Assembly: GCF_011386835.1 (NCBI RefSeq)
Contig: NC_088797.1
Location: 90,034,264 to 90,098,263 of the forward strand
Direction: 5' to 3'
DNA length: 64,000 nt
From: Chrysemys picta bellii
Taxonomy: Eukaryota > Chordata > Testudines > Emydidae
The position numbers and the translations under genes were made by a program. The notes under the pieces are model-generated. The model made no database searches, was not told the DNA's origin, and saw only the letters and a list, made by a program, of their open reading frames with translations. Shown here piece after piece: positions 47,436 through 60,825 of the stretch (positions are counted from its first letter, which is position 1; each line of letters opens with the position of its first letter).

Positions 47436-47983
47436 TGTTGCCGGCTCAAAGGGCCCGAGGGGGGCAACAGCGGGGTTCGTTGCCCAGTGTGCGCCGCAAC
47501 AATAGACACACCGGGGTGGAGAAACAAACCAACTTTATTCAAGAGCTCTGAATAGGCACTAGGAGACCAGCATGTCTCAAATCAAGCGCAGCAAATACAA
47601 GCAAGTGTCCCATTTTATATTCCAAGCTGTTTCTGTGCAAGCCTTTGTTCTGTTACTCCCTCTTACCCCTCCCTCCTCCAGCAGTTACAGTTAGAAAGAT
47701 TCCCATCCGTATGCTTATCTTTGACCTTGTAGTTTCATGCGCATGCAGTCTTACGCAGTCTTTCCCTCCCACTTTTCCCCTGCATTATCACTACAAGTTT
47801 TGCTAGAAAAGCTGACCATTACATTTCTGCTACAGCATGTAAGCAGTTAGCATGGAAGTAGGTGAGAGTTCACAAGATGGAGTTATTATGGCTCACTTAG
47901 ACCCAGAGCGCAGGAGTTTCATCGGCACTTATGGCCTTCCACTCCCCCGAGTTACCTGGTAGCTATGCCTAGTGACACCAACA
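47436..47983 (-). mobile_element. Solo LTR, minus orientation
   Basis: On the minus strand it starts TGTTGGTGTCACTAGGC (47983) and ends GAGCCGGCAACA (47436), giving TG...CA with inverted TGTTG/CAACA. The minus strand carries AATAAA at about 47533-47538, followed by a GC-rich R/U5-like part (GGTGTGTCTATTGTTGCGGC). Flanks CTAT/CTGT could be a 4-bp duplication with one change. No internal genes adjacent. Confidence 0.75.
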
Positions 47984-50900
47984 ATAGTTTAAGACTCTGA
48001 GATTCTGGAGGGTTATAAAAGTGGAAATAGGTCTAATTAGTATAAATATTAAGTATGTTACTGGTGGGAAAGAAAAAAAATGCCAAGATGGAAAATATAT
48101 AGTCTAAAATATATATAAAATGCAGATACGAATCAAAACACCCTATCAGTGTAGCATTTGGTAGAATGATGCAGCTGATAATATGGAGAATTAAGAAAGC
48201 TGGTGATTTTGAGGACGTTGGTCCCCCAATTTTATGTGGGAGGGTAGGAAGACATGAGTCGAGGAAAATATATCACACATTAAATGGGGGAATAGACATT
48301 AACAGAGGCTGAGATATCTACTCTTGATTCCGTAGGTTTCACCATGTAGTGATTCTTAGGAATACAAAGTGTTGGTGAACAATGTTCCATTTCTTCATTT
48401 CATGTAATTCATGATATGATAAGGGATAAGATCCCTGATGACACAAAACTGGCTCGGTGACGATGCAGGTTTTTTTGTTTTGTTTTGTTTTTCCCCCTAG
48501 TTGTCTCTGCTGAGTCAGTAACTTTGGCTCCACTGGTTCAGCATGTCTAGATTGCAGAGCTGAACTCACAGAGGCGTAGCCTTGAAATGAGCTCAGCAAG
48601 CTAATATGATGGTCCAGTAACCTTGGAAAGGCCTTCGCTATCACATCCATCTTAGCAAACTACAAGTGTTGAAACAGGCATGATGCCTAGAACCAGCCCA
48701 TCAAGGCAGAGTTTACAGAGGCCTGTTCTTGACAGTAAGTAAGCAAGCTAAAGGTTTTCTGCCAGTGGGCTCACAAAGGTGCCTTGACATCACTGTGGTG
48801 GCTAAAGATGATGAGTCAGTGATCTTAAAGGGGCCTGTCCAAGTGAACCTGTCTCTTGACACAAGACCAGAAAGCAAATGGTGCTGAATGATGCACCTCC
48901 CAGCATGCCTGAGCTGATGAATCAGTTATCTCTGAGGCACATGCTTTATTTGTGTTTTATAATTGTTTATTTAGGAAGCATAAACAATTTTAAAAAACAT
49001 TACCATGAAGTACCAAAAATGCAATATTAACAAATACAAAAATGGACTCAGCACTTTTTCGCTTGAGAAACATGCACTGGTATAATCAATTTTACCTTTT
49101 TGGGCAAGGTACTACCATGTAAGAAGATGAACCTTCTTACACCAGCCAGGGGGACTTGCCTTTGGATATTTCCTTAAACGTAACAATTCTGTCTTTACTG
49201 ATTACCATGCCACTGCAAGTCTATGATAGTTATTAATAGTAAAAAAAAAAATAGTTAAATGCAATAATTTCCTTGCAGATAAATGTACTTTGAGTACTGG
49301 AAAAATAGGATTCAAATATTTAAGTATCTTTTTGTCTTCTGTCTATTTTGCTATGTACATATTTGATGTACTAACTATTCTTTAGCGGTGATCTTCCATG
49401 CCTTATGAAATCATTCTTTTGGTTTGGAGGAATTTTGTTTCCTTCTTCCATGAGAGACCCTAATTGCTATTAATATATCAGATATTAATTCTTCATTTAT
49501 TTGAGTATAACCATTTCTGCTAGGAAACTCTGAGGATTACGTAAAGGATCATTTGGTACTAAATATAATTTTATAATTGTTTATGAATTGCATACCAATA
49601 TTCATTAGTTGTGCATAAAATAATATTTTTCCTAAAATCTATTATCTTTAAGATTTTTTTATTGTATTACAAATCAATGTTGCTGGACCCCTTTCTTCTT
49701 GAGCAATTAGTCTACTCCAATCATCTTTCCACCATAACATACGTGGACTTTTTCTTGTCAGGAAAATTGTTAGTAAAAATGGATATGTATTTTTTGGTTG
49801 CCCATTCATCTAGAAGCCATTGCTTTTCTAGGATGTAAGAAATCACATCTAACTTGAAGGTATTGGCAACAAAGGAGAGCAGGTCAGTGACACTTGATTT
49901 CGATTTCTTAGAAAGTTAGAAAAGTCTCATTGGTAAATCACTGACCAACCATAAATATTTCACAGCTCTCTAGTCTTTATGGTATGTATGGTATGTATGA
50001 GTTAAAACCTGGTTTTATTTGTAATGTGGGAGATATGTACTTTGTATTAGAACAACAAGCTGAGCCAGCAACCTCAAAAAGGACTCAACCCTGGCATCAT
50101 CTCAGAAAAATAAAGCATCTGAGACAATCACCTTCAGAAACCTGTGTTTTGAAATCCGTGCCTGTCCAGAATTCAGAGTCTTATCTGGCAAATCAAGGGT
50201 GGAAAGTGATTGGATGGAGACAGGAAAGATGACCTATGAAGAAAAGTGTTGGGAAATGCAGGTGGAAATTTTGAGAAATAATAGGGTACTTCAACATAAC
50301 TGAGTATTGGGTAAACATTACTGTAGCATAGGCATAGAAACACCATCCAAAAGGAGTTGTGGGCAAATCAAGGTACTTCAGAAAGGAAAGCCTGCCCAAA
50401 GATGTTAAAGGAACAACAGGAGATGTTACTGTGACTTATGGCTGTAAAGTTCTTTTCACTAGGGAAAGTATCTTTTTGCCTATGTATTCCTCCTTTCTAT
50501 TCAGAGTACAGCATATTCAATAACATTGTATTCTCTGGAATGATTGGTAGCTTCTATCAGTGTAGGTAGGGCAGCTGAGGCAAAGAATGGCATTTAGGGG
50601 ATATGTGGGTTGGATATGTCCTTTACTCATCAATGATTGCAATAATATTGCATCTTATCTATTAATTTAGTCAGAAGAACTAAGCAAGTCTGCCTGCTAG
50701 TGTCCCTTTCTGCAATCCTTTCATTGAAAATTATGCTATATGGAATGACAGCAAATGTAGAATAGCTGGAAATACTGTACATATCACACAATATCATTGA
50801 CCCTCTGCATAGTTGAGAACCTTAATCTTTGAAACTGTGGGGCAATCAGGTTATGATCAACTAATGCACAAGTCTGCTGTGAAGTACTAAAGATTTACTA

Positions 50901-52609
50901 AATGGGGGAAAGTAAATTTAAATTTTCTCTTTACAATTAGCTTTTTGGTTTATTAATTGCTAACATCCCCTGTGCATTACAGACTGCATTAATTAGAGAG
51001 GTAAAATAATTCTTCTAATTTCAAATAAAATGTCAAATTATATTATATTGACAAAAATACTTGTAGTAGCAAGAAAATGTAAGCAAAACATGAATAATTT
51101 GGATATCATAGGAAATAATCATCTCTTTATTTGAAATGATAATAGAAATTCTGCCTTCTTGAGAGAGGAAGTACTACTCTAGGGGAATGACAGGTGCAGA
51201 ATCAGAACCTCTACTATATGTCACAAAGAGGGGATCTAATTGTTTTTGACAATATCCAATAACTTTATGCATTGCTGACATTCCAATACAACAGTGCACT
51301 CCATATAAATAATTTTTGGGTAAACGTAGTGGTTCTTAAAGAAACTATTGTTTCTAATCAAGGTACCAGCTCAATGCTGACAGTCCAGTTAATAAGTGAC
51401 CTTTATCCAATCTATTTTTTAAATTGTCATTGAGAGAAAGTTGTGGCAAGGTAACTGGCAGGTTTTTACATGTGCAGACTGTTTTGACCCTCTTCCATTG
51501 GGCTATAGGCCTCATTATAAAAAGAAAACTGCACTAGAAATGTTAGTTGATGGTCTCTGTCTTGCAATATTGCAGTTAGTGTCCATGCTGATTCTTTTAG
51601 CTAGCTCAGCACTTGTTTATGCAACTGGTCACGAGCTATGTTGACTCATTTGTGGAACCTAACCTAACAAAGCCCCAACTGGCTTTGAGAGAAACCAGTA
51701 GCTTTGTGCTATTGTTTATCTGCCCCAAAGATTCTCTTCACAGGGTTCCATAGTGGCCAATATTGCTATCTCTCATGTTCAATGTGTATATAAGGCTACT
51801 GGGAAGGTTAGTCAGTGGGACAGTCTTCATTAGTAAATACTACAAAAGGTTTGTAAAGGTGCAGAATTGGGCCAGGAAAGACTTATGTCACACCTTTGTT
51901 CAGCATGTCCTCGTCCATCCCTCCACGAATGCAAGTCAATGTCACACCATTATATTTTGTTACAAGCACATTCTTTCCATTTCTGGCCAAACAGTTTTGT
52001 CATGGGATCGGCCCATGTACTTGAACAAAATTTGTATTTTATGCGGCAAGTTTAGATTACAATAAAGACCATGAATTCTGGAAGGTGATTAACTTTACAT
52101 TTAAAATTTAGTCAGCCTACATTGGTGTTAAAGACCATCAAAATAATGTAAAATAAAGGTAAAGTGTTGAAACTAGTTAGACTCTTAATAAAACAGTTCA
52201 TAATTTGAAAAAAAAAATCCTGTAAAAAAATATCTTGGACCAAGACCTTTCTTTTTTTTTTCTTTTTTTTTTTAACACCTTTACTTTAATATAAATCAGT
52301 TGCCAAGACTAGAATGTTATGGATGCTTTTGTTTCATATAATATTTTTACAGATAGCTGTGGTAGAAGCTTAAATAGCTATACAGTAACAGTAGACCATT
52401 ATGGAGGGATACAGAGGAGTTTGAGAGGGAAAGGAGATCTCCCTGATGAAAGAACAAGGTGCAAGTACTAATCTTGGGATCAGTGAGTTTGTTTGGCCGT
52501 GTATGTTTTTTTTTCTTTTTCTTTCTTTTACAGGTTATTTAAAGTTACAGGGTCAGGTGGGATTGTGTGTTTGGGGACTGTTTGAGCCTTTGTTCCCTGG
52601 ATCATCCTT
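47984..52609. other. Unassigned AT-rich sequence
   Basis: No gene found. T-runs occur at about 52252-52273. Several frames of 60-100 codons show no recognisable motif or splice context. Confidence 0.5.
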
Positions 52610-52777
52610 GATCATCTTAGATCAGCCTGAATTAGCTTTGTGATCACCTGTCCCCTGTGCGATTAATGAGGGGGTAGGGCTGTCCTAGGAGAGAAGGCCT
52701 TAAAAGCAGGAGGATAAGCAACCAAGGGGAGCTAGTGAACATGGGACTTTGTAAGAGGGACTTGCAATATAATTACT

Positions 52778-53776
52778 ATGGTTAGGAAGGGCTGCATCGC
52801 CAGTGGCAACACTGCTCCTGTCTCCTCCACCTGCGTCTGTATTCAGACAGAGAACCTGACAATGGATGCCTCTACCCAGATCTTGGTGTGGGTTTGCAGA
52901 GACTGTGGCCTGCATTTCCCACTCCCAGAAAGCCAGGCTGGGGGACCGTCCAGTGTGAAAGATGTCTGTCAGTTCATTGAGGGTATTCATATGGCGACGT
53001 CCAAGGCTGAGGAAGCTATCCAACTAGAGTGGACTGCTGTCATGCCACTGAGGGAGGAATATATGGCTCGCTCACAGGGAGGACACTGGCTGCTGGTTAA
53101 TTCTGGAAGCAGGCAGTGTTCCACCCCTGCTCCCAACCCACCAACCACAGTGAAGAAGAACCATTATGCTGCCCTGGCAATGAGCGATGAGGAATCAATC
53201 CCAAAGGTGGTGGAGGAGAAGCCATGTACCCCAAGGCTGAGAGAATCACAGCCACCACTACTGGGAGGAAACATAGTGTAGTGGTGATTGGTGACTCTCT
53301 TCTGAGGCGGATGAAGGCACCCATCTATTAGGCTGACATGGCATCTTGGGAGGTATGCTGCCTGCCACAGGCCCGTATCTGAGAAATTACGGAGGGATTG
53401 TTGAGGATCACCCAGCCTCTGACTACTACCCCGTGCTACTCATCCATGTGGGCACTAATGTTATGACCCTGAGCAGATCAGAAGTGACTACAGGGCTCTG
53501 GGAGTACAGATGAAGGAGTTGGGGACACAGGAGGTGTTTTCTTTGATCCTTCTGATCAAGGGTAGGGGCCTATGCAAAGATAGATGCATCCTAGAGATGA
53601 ATGCCTGGCTGCGAGGATGGTGTCACCGGGAGGGCTGCAGCTTCCTTGATTATGGGATGCTGTTCTGGGAAGAAGGACTGCTGAACAGAGATGGAGTCCA
53701 CCTATCAAGGAAGTGGAAGAGCATATTTGGATACAGACTAGCTAACCTAATGAGGAGGGCTTTAAACTGGGTTTGA
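52778..53776 (+). pseudogene. CR1 ORF1 (nucleic-acid-binding plus esterase), frameshifted
   Basis: The first 167 codons (52778-53281) include a Cys-rich segment (STCVCIQTENL..VWVCRDCGLHFPLPE) and a coiled-coil-like stretch. The frame stops at 53279-53281. One base earlier, another frame gives VVVIGDSLLRRM, the GDS block of an SGNH/GDSL esterase. Then follow a stop, a broken middle, and an 88-codon open part (53510-53776) ending in the catalytic-type LNRDGVHLSRKWKSIFGYRL block (Asp and His). CR1 ORF1 proteins carry an esterase domain of this sort, which may bind membranes or act as an RNA chaperone. Frameshift and stops make it non-functional. Confidence 0.85.
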
Positions 53777-53930
53777 CAGGGGACAGGTGACAAAAGCCCA
53801 CAGGTAAGTCCAAAACATGGAGACCTGGGAGAAGGATCAGAATCTATGTTGGGGGGGGAGCATGGGCCAGTATAGCAGGGATAAGGGAGAGATGAGAGAA
53901 CATAGGGGGGAAATTAAATCAGTATAGTAG

Positions 53931-55740
53931 ATGTCTGTATATTAATGCAAGAAGTATGGGGAATAAGCAGGAAGAACTTGAAATGCTAGTTAATAAACAC
54001 AACTATGATATAGTTGGCATCACAGAGACTTGGTGGATAATACGCCTGACTGCAATATTGGTATAGAAGGGTACAGCTTGCTCAGGAAGGACAGACCGGG
54101 GAGAAAAGAGGAGGTGTTGCCTTATATATTAAAAATGTATACACTTGGACTGAAATTAAGATGGAAATAGGAGACTGACTTGTTGAAAGTCTCTGGGTAA
54201 GGATAAAAGGGATAAAAAACAAGGGTGATGTCATGGTAGGGGTCTACTACAGACCACCTAACCAGGAAGAAGAGGTGGATGAGGCTTTTTATAAAGAACT
54301 AACAAAATCATCTAAAACAGAATACAGCAGGCAGATTATCCAAAAAGTTCTTGGAATGTATTGGAGACAATTTTTTTCATTCAGAAGGTGGAGAAAGCTA
54401 CTGGGGAAAGGCCTGGCTTAAGAGATGACCCTAGTTTAAGAAGTTCTTCAGTGATCTGAAATTTTAGAAGGAGTCCTATAAAAGTGGAAACTAGGTCAGA
54501 TTACAAAGGATGAATATAAACAAATAACACAAGCATGTAAGGACAGAATTAGAAAGGCGAAGGCACAAAATGAGATTAAACTAGCTAGAGACTTAAAGGG
54601 TATCAAGAAAACATTCTATAAATACATTAGAAGCAAGAGGAAGGACAGGGTAGGCCTGTTACTCATGAAGGAGGAAAAACAACAACAGAAAATTGTGGAA
54701 ATGGAAGAAGTGTTAAATGAAAATTTTGTTTGTTTTCACCAAAAAGGTTAGTAGCATAGTGAATGCCAGTGAAAATGAGGTAGGAGCAGAGGCTAAAATA
54801 GGGAAAGAGCAAGTTAAAAATTACTTAGACAAGATAGACGTCTTCAAGTCACCAAGGCCAGATGAAATCCAAACTAGAATAGTCAAGGAGCAGACTGAGG
54901 AGGTATCTGAGCCATTAGTGATTGTCTTCAAAAAGTCATGGAAGATGGGAGAGATTCCAGAGGACTGGAAAAGGACAAATATAGTGTCAATCTATAAAAA
55001 GGAAAATAAAAACAATCCGGGGAATTATAGATGAGTCATTTTAACTTCAGTATCTGCAAAAATAATGTAGCAAATAATTAAGCAATCAGTTTGCAAACAC
55101 CTAAAGGATAATAAGGTGATAAGTAACAGTTAGCATGGATTTGTCAAGAATAAATCATGTCAAACCAACCTAATAGCTTTCTTTGACAGGGTAACAAGCC
55201 TTATGGATTGAGGGGGAAGCAGTAGATGTGGTATATCTTGACTTTAGTAAGGCTTTTGATACTGTCTCGCATGGCCTTCTCATAAACAAACTATGGAAAT
55301 GCAACGTAGATGAAGCTGCTATAAATTGGGTGCATAACTGATTGGAAAATCGTTCCCAGAATGTAGTTCTCAGTGGTTCACAGTCAAGCTGGAAGGGCAT
55401 ATTGAGTGGCATCCTGCAGGGATCAGTTCTGGGTCCAGTTCTGTTCAATATCTTCATCAATGATTTAGATAATGGCATAGAGAGTACACTTATAAAGTTT
55501 GCAGATGATAATAAACTGGGAGGTGTTGAAAGTGCTTTGGAGGATAGATTAAAAATCAAAATGATCTGGACAAATCGCAGAAATGGTCTGAAGTAAATAG
55601 GATGAAATTCAATAAGGACAAATACAAAGTACTCCACTTAGGAAGGAGCAATCAGTTGCACACATACAAAATGGGAAATGACTGCCTAGGAAGGAGTACT
55701 GCAGAAAGGGATCTGGGAGTCATGGTAGATCACAAAAAAA
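53931..55740 (+). pseudogene. CR1 ORF2 (endonuclease remnant and reverse transcriptase)
   Basis: The endonuclease begins CLYINARSMGNKQEELEMLV and keeps the ITETWW catalytic-Glu block (about 54020) and MVGVYYRPPNQ (54233). The GDFN and SDH blocks expected next are missing, and the sequence jumps within about 100 bp to the linker ([21 protein letters not shown], about 54550). RT parts: [16 protein letters not shown] (about 54845), a [15 protein letters not shown] block (about 54960), [20 protein letters not shown] (about 55410-55470), and the catalytic [11 protein letters not shown] (about 55490-55520). Many stops. The 105-codon part at 54717-55034 and the 84-codon part at 55342-55596 are the longest open pieces. 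Confidence 0.9.
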
Positions 55741-56447
55741 ATAAAAAAAAATAAAGACAAACCTAATTCTGGGATGTATTAGTAGGAAAGTTGTAAGCAA
55801 GACAGGAGAAGTAATTCTTCCACTCTACTCCACACTGATTAAGCCTCAACTGGAATATTGTGTCCAGTTCTGGGCGCCACATTTCAGGAAAGATGTGGAC
55901 AAATTGGAGGAAGTCCAGAGAAGAGCAACAAAACTGATAAAAGATCTAGAAAACATGACCTGTGAGGGTAGATTGAAAAAATTGGGTTTGTTTAATCTGG
56001 AGAAGAGAGGACTGAGAGGGAACATAACAGTTTAAGTACATAAAAGGTTGTTACAAGGAAGAGGGTGAAAAAATATTATCCTTAACCTCTGAGGATAGGA
56101 TAAGAAGCAATGGGTTTAAATTACAGCAAGGGCTGTTTAGGCTGGATATTAGGAAAACTTTCTAACTGTCAGGGTGGTTAAATTGCCTAGGGAAGTTGTG
56201 GGATCTCCATCATTGGAGATTTTTAAGAGCAGGTTAGACAACTACCTCTCAGGGATGGTCTAGATAATACTGAGTCCTGCCATGAGTGCAGAGGACTAGA
56301 CTAGATGACCTCTTGAGGTCCCTTCCAGTCCTATGATTCTATGACTCAAATAAAATGAGATTCTATAGGATGATTATTAAAATGATGTGGCTGGATGTCC
56401 TTTGAGATTGAAAATGTGTATTTAATTGTATGTTGTGCTGACTGTAA

Positions 56448-56753
56448 GGGTACGTCTATACTTACCTCCGGGTTCGGCGGTAAGCAATCGATCTTCTGGG
56501 ATCGCTTTATCGTGTCTTGTCTAGACGCGATAAATTGATCCTGGATCGATCCCGGAAGTGCTCGCTGTCAACGCCAGTACTCCTGCTCTGCGAGAGGAGT
56601 CGGCGGAGTTGACGGGGGAGCCTGCCTGCTGCGTGTGGACGTTTGGTAAGTACCTTTAAGTTCGAACTAAGGTACTTCGACTTCAGCTACGTTATTCACG
56701 TAGCTGAAGTTGCGTATCTTAGTTCGAACAGGGGGGTTAGTGTGGACCAGCCC
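56448..56753 (+). mobile_element. Complete Harbinger MITE with TAA target duplication
   Basis: Left end GGGTACGTCTATACTTACC, right end TTAGTGTGGACCAGCCC, flanked by TAA at 56445-56447 and 56754-56756. 306 bp. An internal CTTCAGCTACGTTATTCACG then TAGCTGAAG stretch forms a hairpin, and there are TCGATC/GATCGA and GCGATAA inverted blocks. It matches 1-206 (reverse) and the MITE at 38429-45151. Confidence 0.93.
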
Positions 56754-56756
56754 TAA

Positions 56757-57600
56757 AAGAGGGTGGCAATTCTGTTAAAAGTGCTTCACTCACAGAATGA
56801 AAACGTCTTTCATCACATCAAAATAAAGATAAGTAAACAGCAAAAACAAACCATTTGGAAACATCATTCAGAGAAACAAAAAAGATGATATGCACAGGCT
56901 AATCTCACACTACAGTATTTTAAAATAATAGTCAGGAACAGTACGGCTTGCTTTGGTGTTGCTGCCTCATCTTTTCAGCCATTATTTTCCTCACCATTAT
57001 TCCATGCATTAGGGGTGAAATCCTGGCTCTACTGAAGTTCAATGGAAGCTTTGCTATTGACTTCCTTGGGACCAAGTTTTCACCCTAGTAGTATATCACT
57101 GAATGACAGGACATCTGGAGAATATGAATGTAAATGGATATTTTGTACATCTAAGCAAATACCCAACTAGGGAGTACCTCCATCTTTGTAACTGTTATTC
57201 TAGAAAAAACATTTCTTGCAAGCTTTCATTCCACTGTTCTCTCTTTTGATATCTCACAAACAAAGTCAGATCCAAGAATCAGATCTGAACTTCCAAGAAA
57301 AAATTCAGGGTGCTACAAGGGAAGCAGCAAGTAGTACAAGACTGGTGATTCATATGGTGGTTCTCATCCTTTGATGTCAGTAATAAACCAATGCATGAAC
57401 AGAGCTAAGCTGCTGAATATGTTGTTTTAGGATGAACTGTAACCGAGGTACTCTGATCATTTGTGGTTATTAAATATCCAGTATATACTGTTTGCAAGAA
57501 TAGGGCTGTAGCAGAGCATGATAGGGCCCCCTTGGCTCTTGCCTCTGCTAGCTCCACAAAGTCATTCTGAGATTCTAGGGTTAGTAACCACTGGTGGAGT
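56757..57600. other. Unassigned sequence with one short foldback
   Basis: 57011-57087 is an inverted pair (AGGGGTGAAATCCTGGCTC at the left, GGGACCAAGTTTTCACCCT at the right), a short foldback repeat. No gene. Confidence 0.55.
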
Positions 57601-57649
57601 TTATTCATAGTCTCGTTCCCACCACTGTTTCACCATGTACAGTTGGCCC

Positions 57650-57906
57650 TTCACCATCTGCAGACTGGAGAGAGGGGAGAGCTACCTTCCTGCTTCCACT
57701 CCCTACCTTTTCCCTTTCTTTCTGCTCCCCCCTTGCTTCTTTCCCCTGAGGCTTTTATTGCAGCCCCAGGCTAATTAGGTGGTGGCTGTCTCTGCTTCCC
57801 CAATTAGGGTCAGGTTATCTCCAACCAGCTCTAATTTAGTCCCTTAAATGAAAACTGGCGTGACAGAGGGATGAATCAGCAATCCTTTGCCCAGCACCCT
57901 GTCACA
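57650..57906 (-). mobile_element. LTR fragment, minus orientation (probable)
   Basis: The minus strand starts TGTGACAGGGTGCTGGGC at 57906, contains AATAAA about 57755, and runs into a pyrimidine/purine-biased stretch. The 3' border was not found. Similar 5' start to 12183. Confidence 0.45.
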
Positions 57907-60728
57907 AGAGCTAGTAGCCCTAGCATCCTGGTTAATTTCAACAGTTTATGCAAGACATTATGCCTTCCTGAATATACATTTAAAGTTTCAATTTGATATG
58001 GTTCTCTTTATTTTTTTGCCTTAAATCTTTGTAAGGTGTTGCTGTACTCTGTTATCAGTGTTGTGTTGTATTCCATTCCAAAGATCCATGCATTGCAGTG
58101 TTGGGTGAAGAAATTCTTTGTAAAGCTATTTGGGATGAAAAGTCAGATGGTATTTATTATTACATGCTGTGATATACAGTGCTGATCTGAAAACACTGAC
58201 ATCATTTCCAGGATTACTACCCTTCAAGCAGGATATTCCGAGAAATGACTTTAAAAAGGCAGTCGCTGGTTTGAACATTCATAGTTAAGCTCATTTACAG
58301 CAGTGTGTTTTAGTGTTTTAAAAAAAGTTAACCAAAATATGTGCTAGTAAAATGTAGCAATTTCTGCATCTGTCATAGATAGATATAATACAATTCCTGG
58401 ACTACTTAGGGTTTAATATCTCAAATCTCTAAAATAAAAGTTTATTCTTTCTTTTTAGCTGCAATAGAAAAGTATGAACTCCAGTTTTCATCCTTGGTTT
58501 GGCATCACATGTTTTAGACAAGAAAACAAGCAGCACAGCATCTGTTCTAAAAATTATCTCCCTACATGCTCTCATATTTTTTCTTTTGTAAATAAATAAT
58601 GTCACTGGAATAATTAGTTGAATGTATTCAGTATCCACATAATGGATAATAGAAAATATCCATCCATCACCACAACCTGTGATATCTTGTGCACTGCACT
58701 CTGATTGTGTCATTTTTCTTTAGAAGTTATAAAATAATTTTAAAAAATTGACTGAAAGTACTATATTTAGCTCACCGAGTTTGTCAAAAACTTCTGCAGT
58801 ACATAAATTTTCTGAATTCTGAACAGGGTTCATGTTGTCCTGGGGCTTCATAGATTATTTGCATAAAAATGTGATGAATGCTCAAAATAGAAGACAAAAA
58901 TAAATCACTATATCCTGGAAGCAAATTCTTTTTTCCCCTGCACAGGAATCTCTTCCCCTTCAAAGTTCTTGAGTTTGAAAAAGCTTATGTAATTATTTCC
59001 TTGAAAAAATTGGGTTATTTCTGCTACAGAAAATCAGAAACACCTATTTCTCTGTAATTATTAATGATTTACAAGAATCCTGCTAATTTTCACCTATTTA
59101 AGTCTGTTTGTTAGGAAGTTGGGTTTTTCATTTTTTAGTCAAAATTTTAATCACTCAGTGGATAATACACTGTACTACTGAACTTTATAACATAGAACAG
59201 CAGCATTCATTGATTTAGCGATCAAAGAGTTGTGGGAACTTGCTGTATGTGTTTCTTTGGCGGGGGGAAGGGAAGGAGGGTGTGTGTGTGTGATGCAACA
59301 TCATTTTAAGTCATTTGTACCTATCTGATCTATTGCTTTAGGTACTTATATGACCTCCACCACTAATATTTGAGAAGCTGTTGTCCAAGCATACTACCTG
59401 ATGTAGCTTGATATACTGTGATTAAATTTAGTGTGATTCAACATGAGTTAAAAGATCACTGTAGCCTTTGTTTAATTTAAAAATGAATTTAATAATTTAG
59501 TATTAAACTACCATGGGTCTGATGGATCTCTTAACAGATGATCATTGATTGAGGGAAGGGATTGTCCTGTGGGATCTTCCTACTTTGACCCAGAGAACCT
59601 CTTTTATATTGTTGTTCTGACCACACTGTATGCATATGCAAGAGGGTTCCAACCCTCTTTTCCTTATCTGTACTTCCACACCCCATGAATATTGTGGGGG
59701 CCTGGTTTTCATAGGTTGTTTCTTAGTTCCTCTAATATTCATTAGCATCAATATGGTCAAGACAGGACAGTCCATGATGTTGCAATCAGGTGTCTGGTGC
59801 GCTTGGACAATATGTGGCAGTTTATTGTAATCTAGTTTTCTGTAACGTTACCTATTGGCACATCTTTTACAGTAATCTTGTGACCTTACTGATATAAGGT
59901 TTTTCCTAGGTCATCCGCTCATGTCAGGTGTTCTTAAGCCTATGGCCTTGTCTGGCTAAGCTAAAATCTTACAGGCGTCAGCCTGTAGGCCTTGCATTCC
60001 AGCCATGCTTTACTTGTATATCTAATACACACTCATCACTCCTACATATTTGTCTCTCTTATACTTCTATATCCTACAACTTAAATCTATTTTGCATACA
60101 TAGATTATATATGAAATAGCATATGAATTGACCATAACACCATATAACACAATGATAAATGGATGATAAAAATGAACTACATGGCTATATCACATTTTCA
60201 AAAAAAGACTACGGAGGCTAAGGGGCGTGAAAAGATTCTTTAAAGATGGTTTTCCCTTTTAATTCACTGACATTTCCTGGATTTCATGAAGAATGTGCTG
60301 ATCATTTTGCCCTCCCTTTTAAAATTTCATTTGTATCATTTGAGAGTTGTCTTTACTGAGACGCACAGTTTCAATTTCAAGGCCCCATCTTGCTTAACAT
60401 TTACTTTCCCAAAGGCACCAGTAATTGGTACAAAATATAAATATTAACTAGAATTAGCAAGTGAATGTTTTAGTGTTTGCATATCATATCTTTTATCAAT
60501 CTGTTTCCATTTGTTAACCAAAAAATAAGCCAAGTGAAGTGGTATTTTTGAAAGCATTGCAGAAATGTAAGTTTGGTTCACAGTTGTTCCCAGTGTTTAG
60601 GACTGCAAAACAAATCCTGTGAAGCAACCGGTGTGGTAGAAATCTCCCCAGTTGTTTCAATGAAATACAAATTCTTCTCTTGGGTATACCTTACAACCCA
60701 GTGATTTCCAAATATGGGTCTGAATGGA
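57907..60728. other. Unassigned AT-rich sequence
   Basis: No gene or recognisable repeat beyond a short GT run at about 59279-59292. Confidence 0.5.
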
Positions 60729-60825
60729 TATTATTATTTAAAGGCCAGCAATTGAGATTCAGGTCTCATTTTGCTAGGCACTGTACATAGACATAAGGAA
60801 AAAATTGTCCTGGCCACAATGAGAT
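60729..60825 (-). mobile_element. LINE 3'-end fragment
   Basis: ATTATTATTTAAAGG through CATTTTGCTAGGCACTGTAC is the reverse complement of the type of LINE terminus seen at 8377-8475 (TTTGTACAGCACCCAGCATAATGG followed by ATT repeats). Confidence 0.6.

Larger units (their letters stand above)
52610..56345 (+). mobile_element. CR1 LINE, nearly full length but with internal deletions
   Basis: Contains in order: a 5' leader, ORF1 (zinc-knuckle-like part plus SGNH esterase), the start of the ORF2 endonuclease, reverse transcriptase with FADD, a 3' UTR with GAGAGGGAACATAACAG, and the terminus GACTAGATGACCTCTTGAGG..CCAGTCCTATGATTCTATGA. CR1 is an autonomous non-LTR retrotransposon that inserts by target-primed reverse transcription and typically ends in ATTCTATG-type repeats, as here. 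Length about 3.7 kb; intact relatives are about 4.5 kb, as I recall. The 5' boundary is approximate. Confidence 0.93.
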
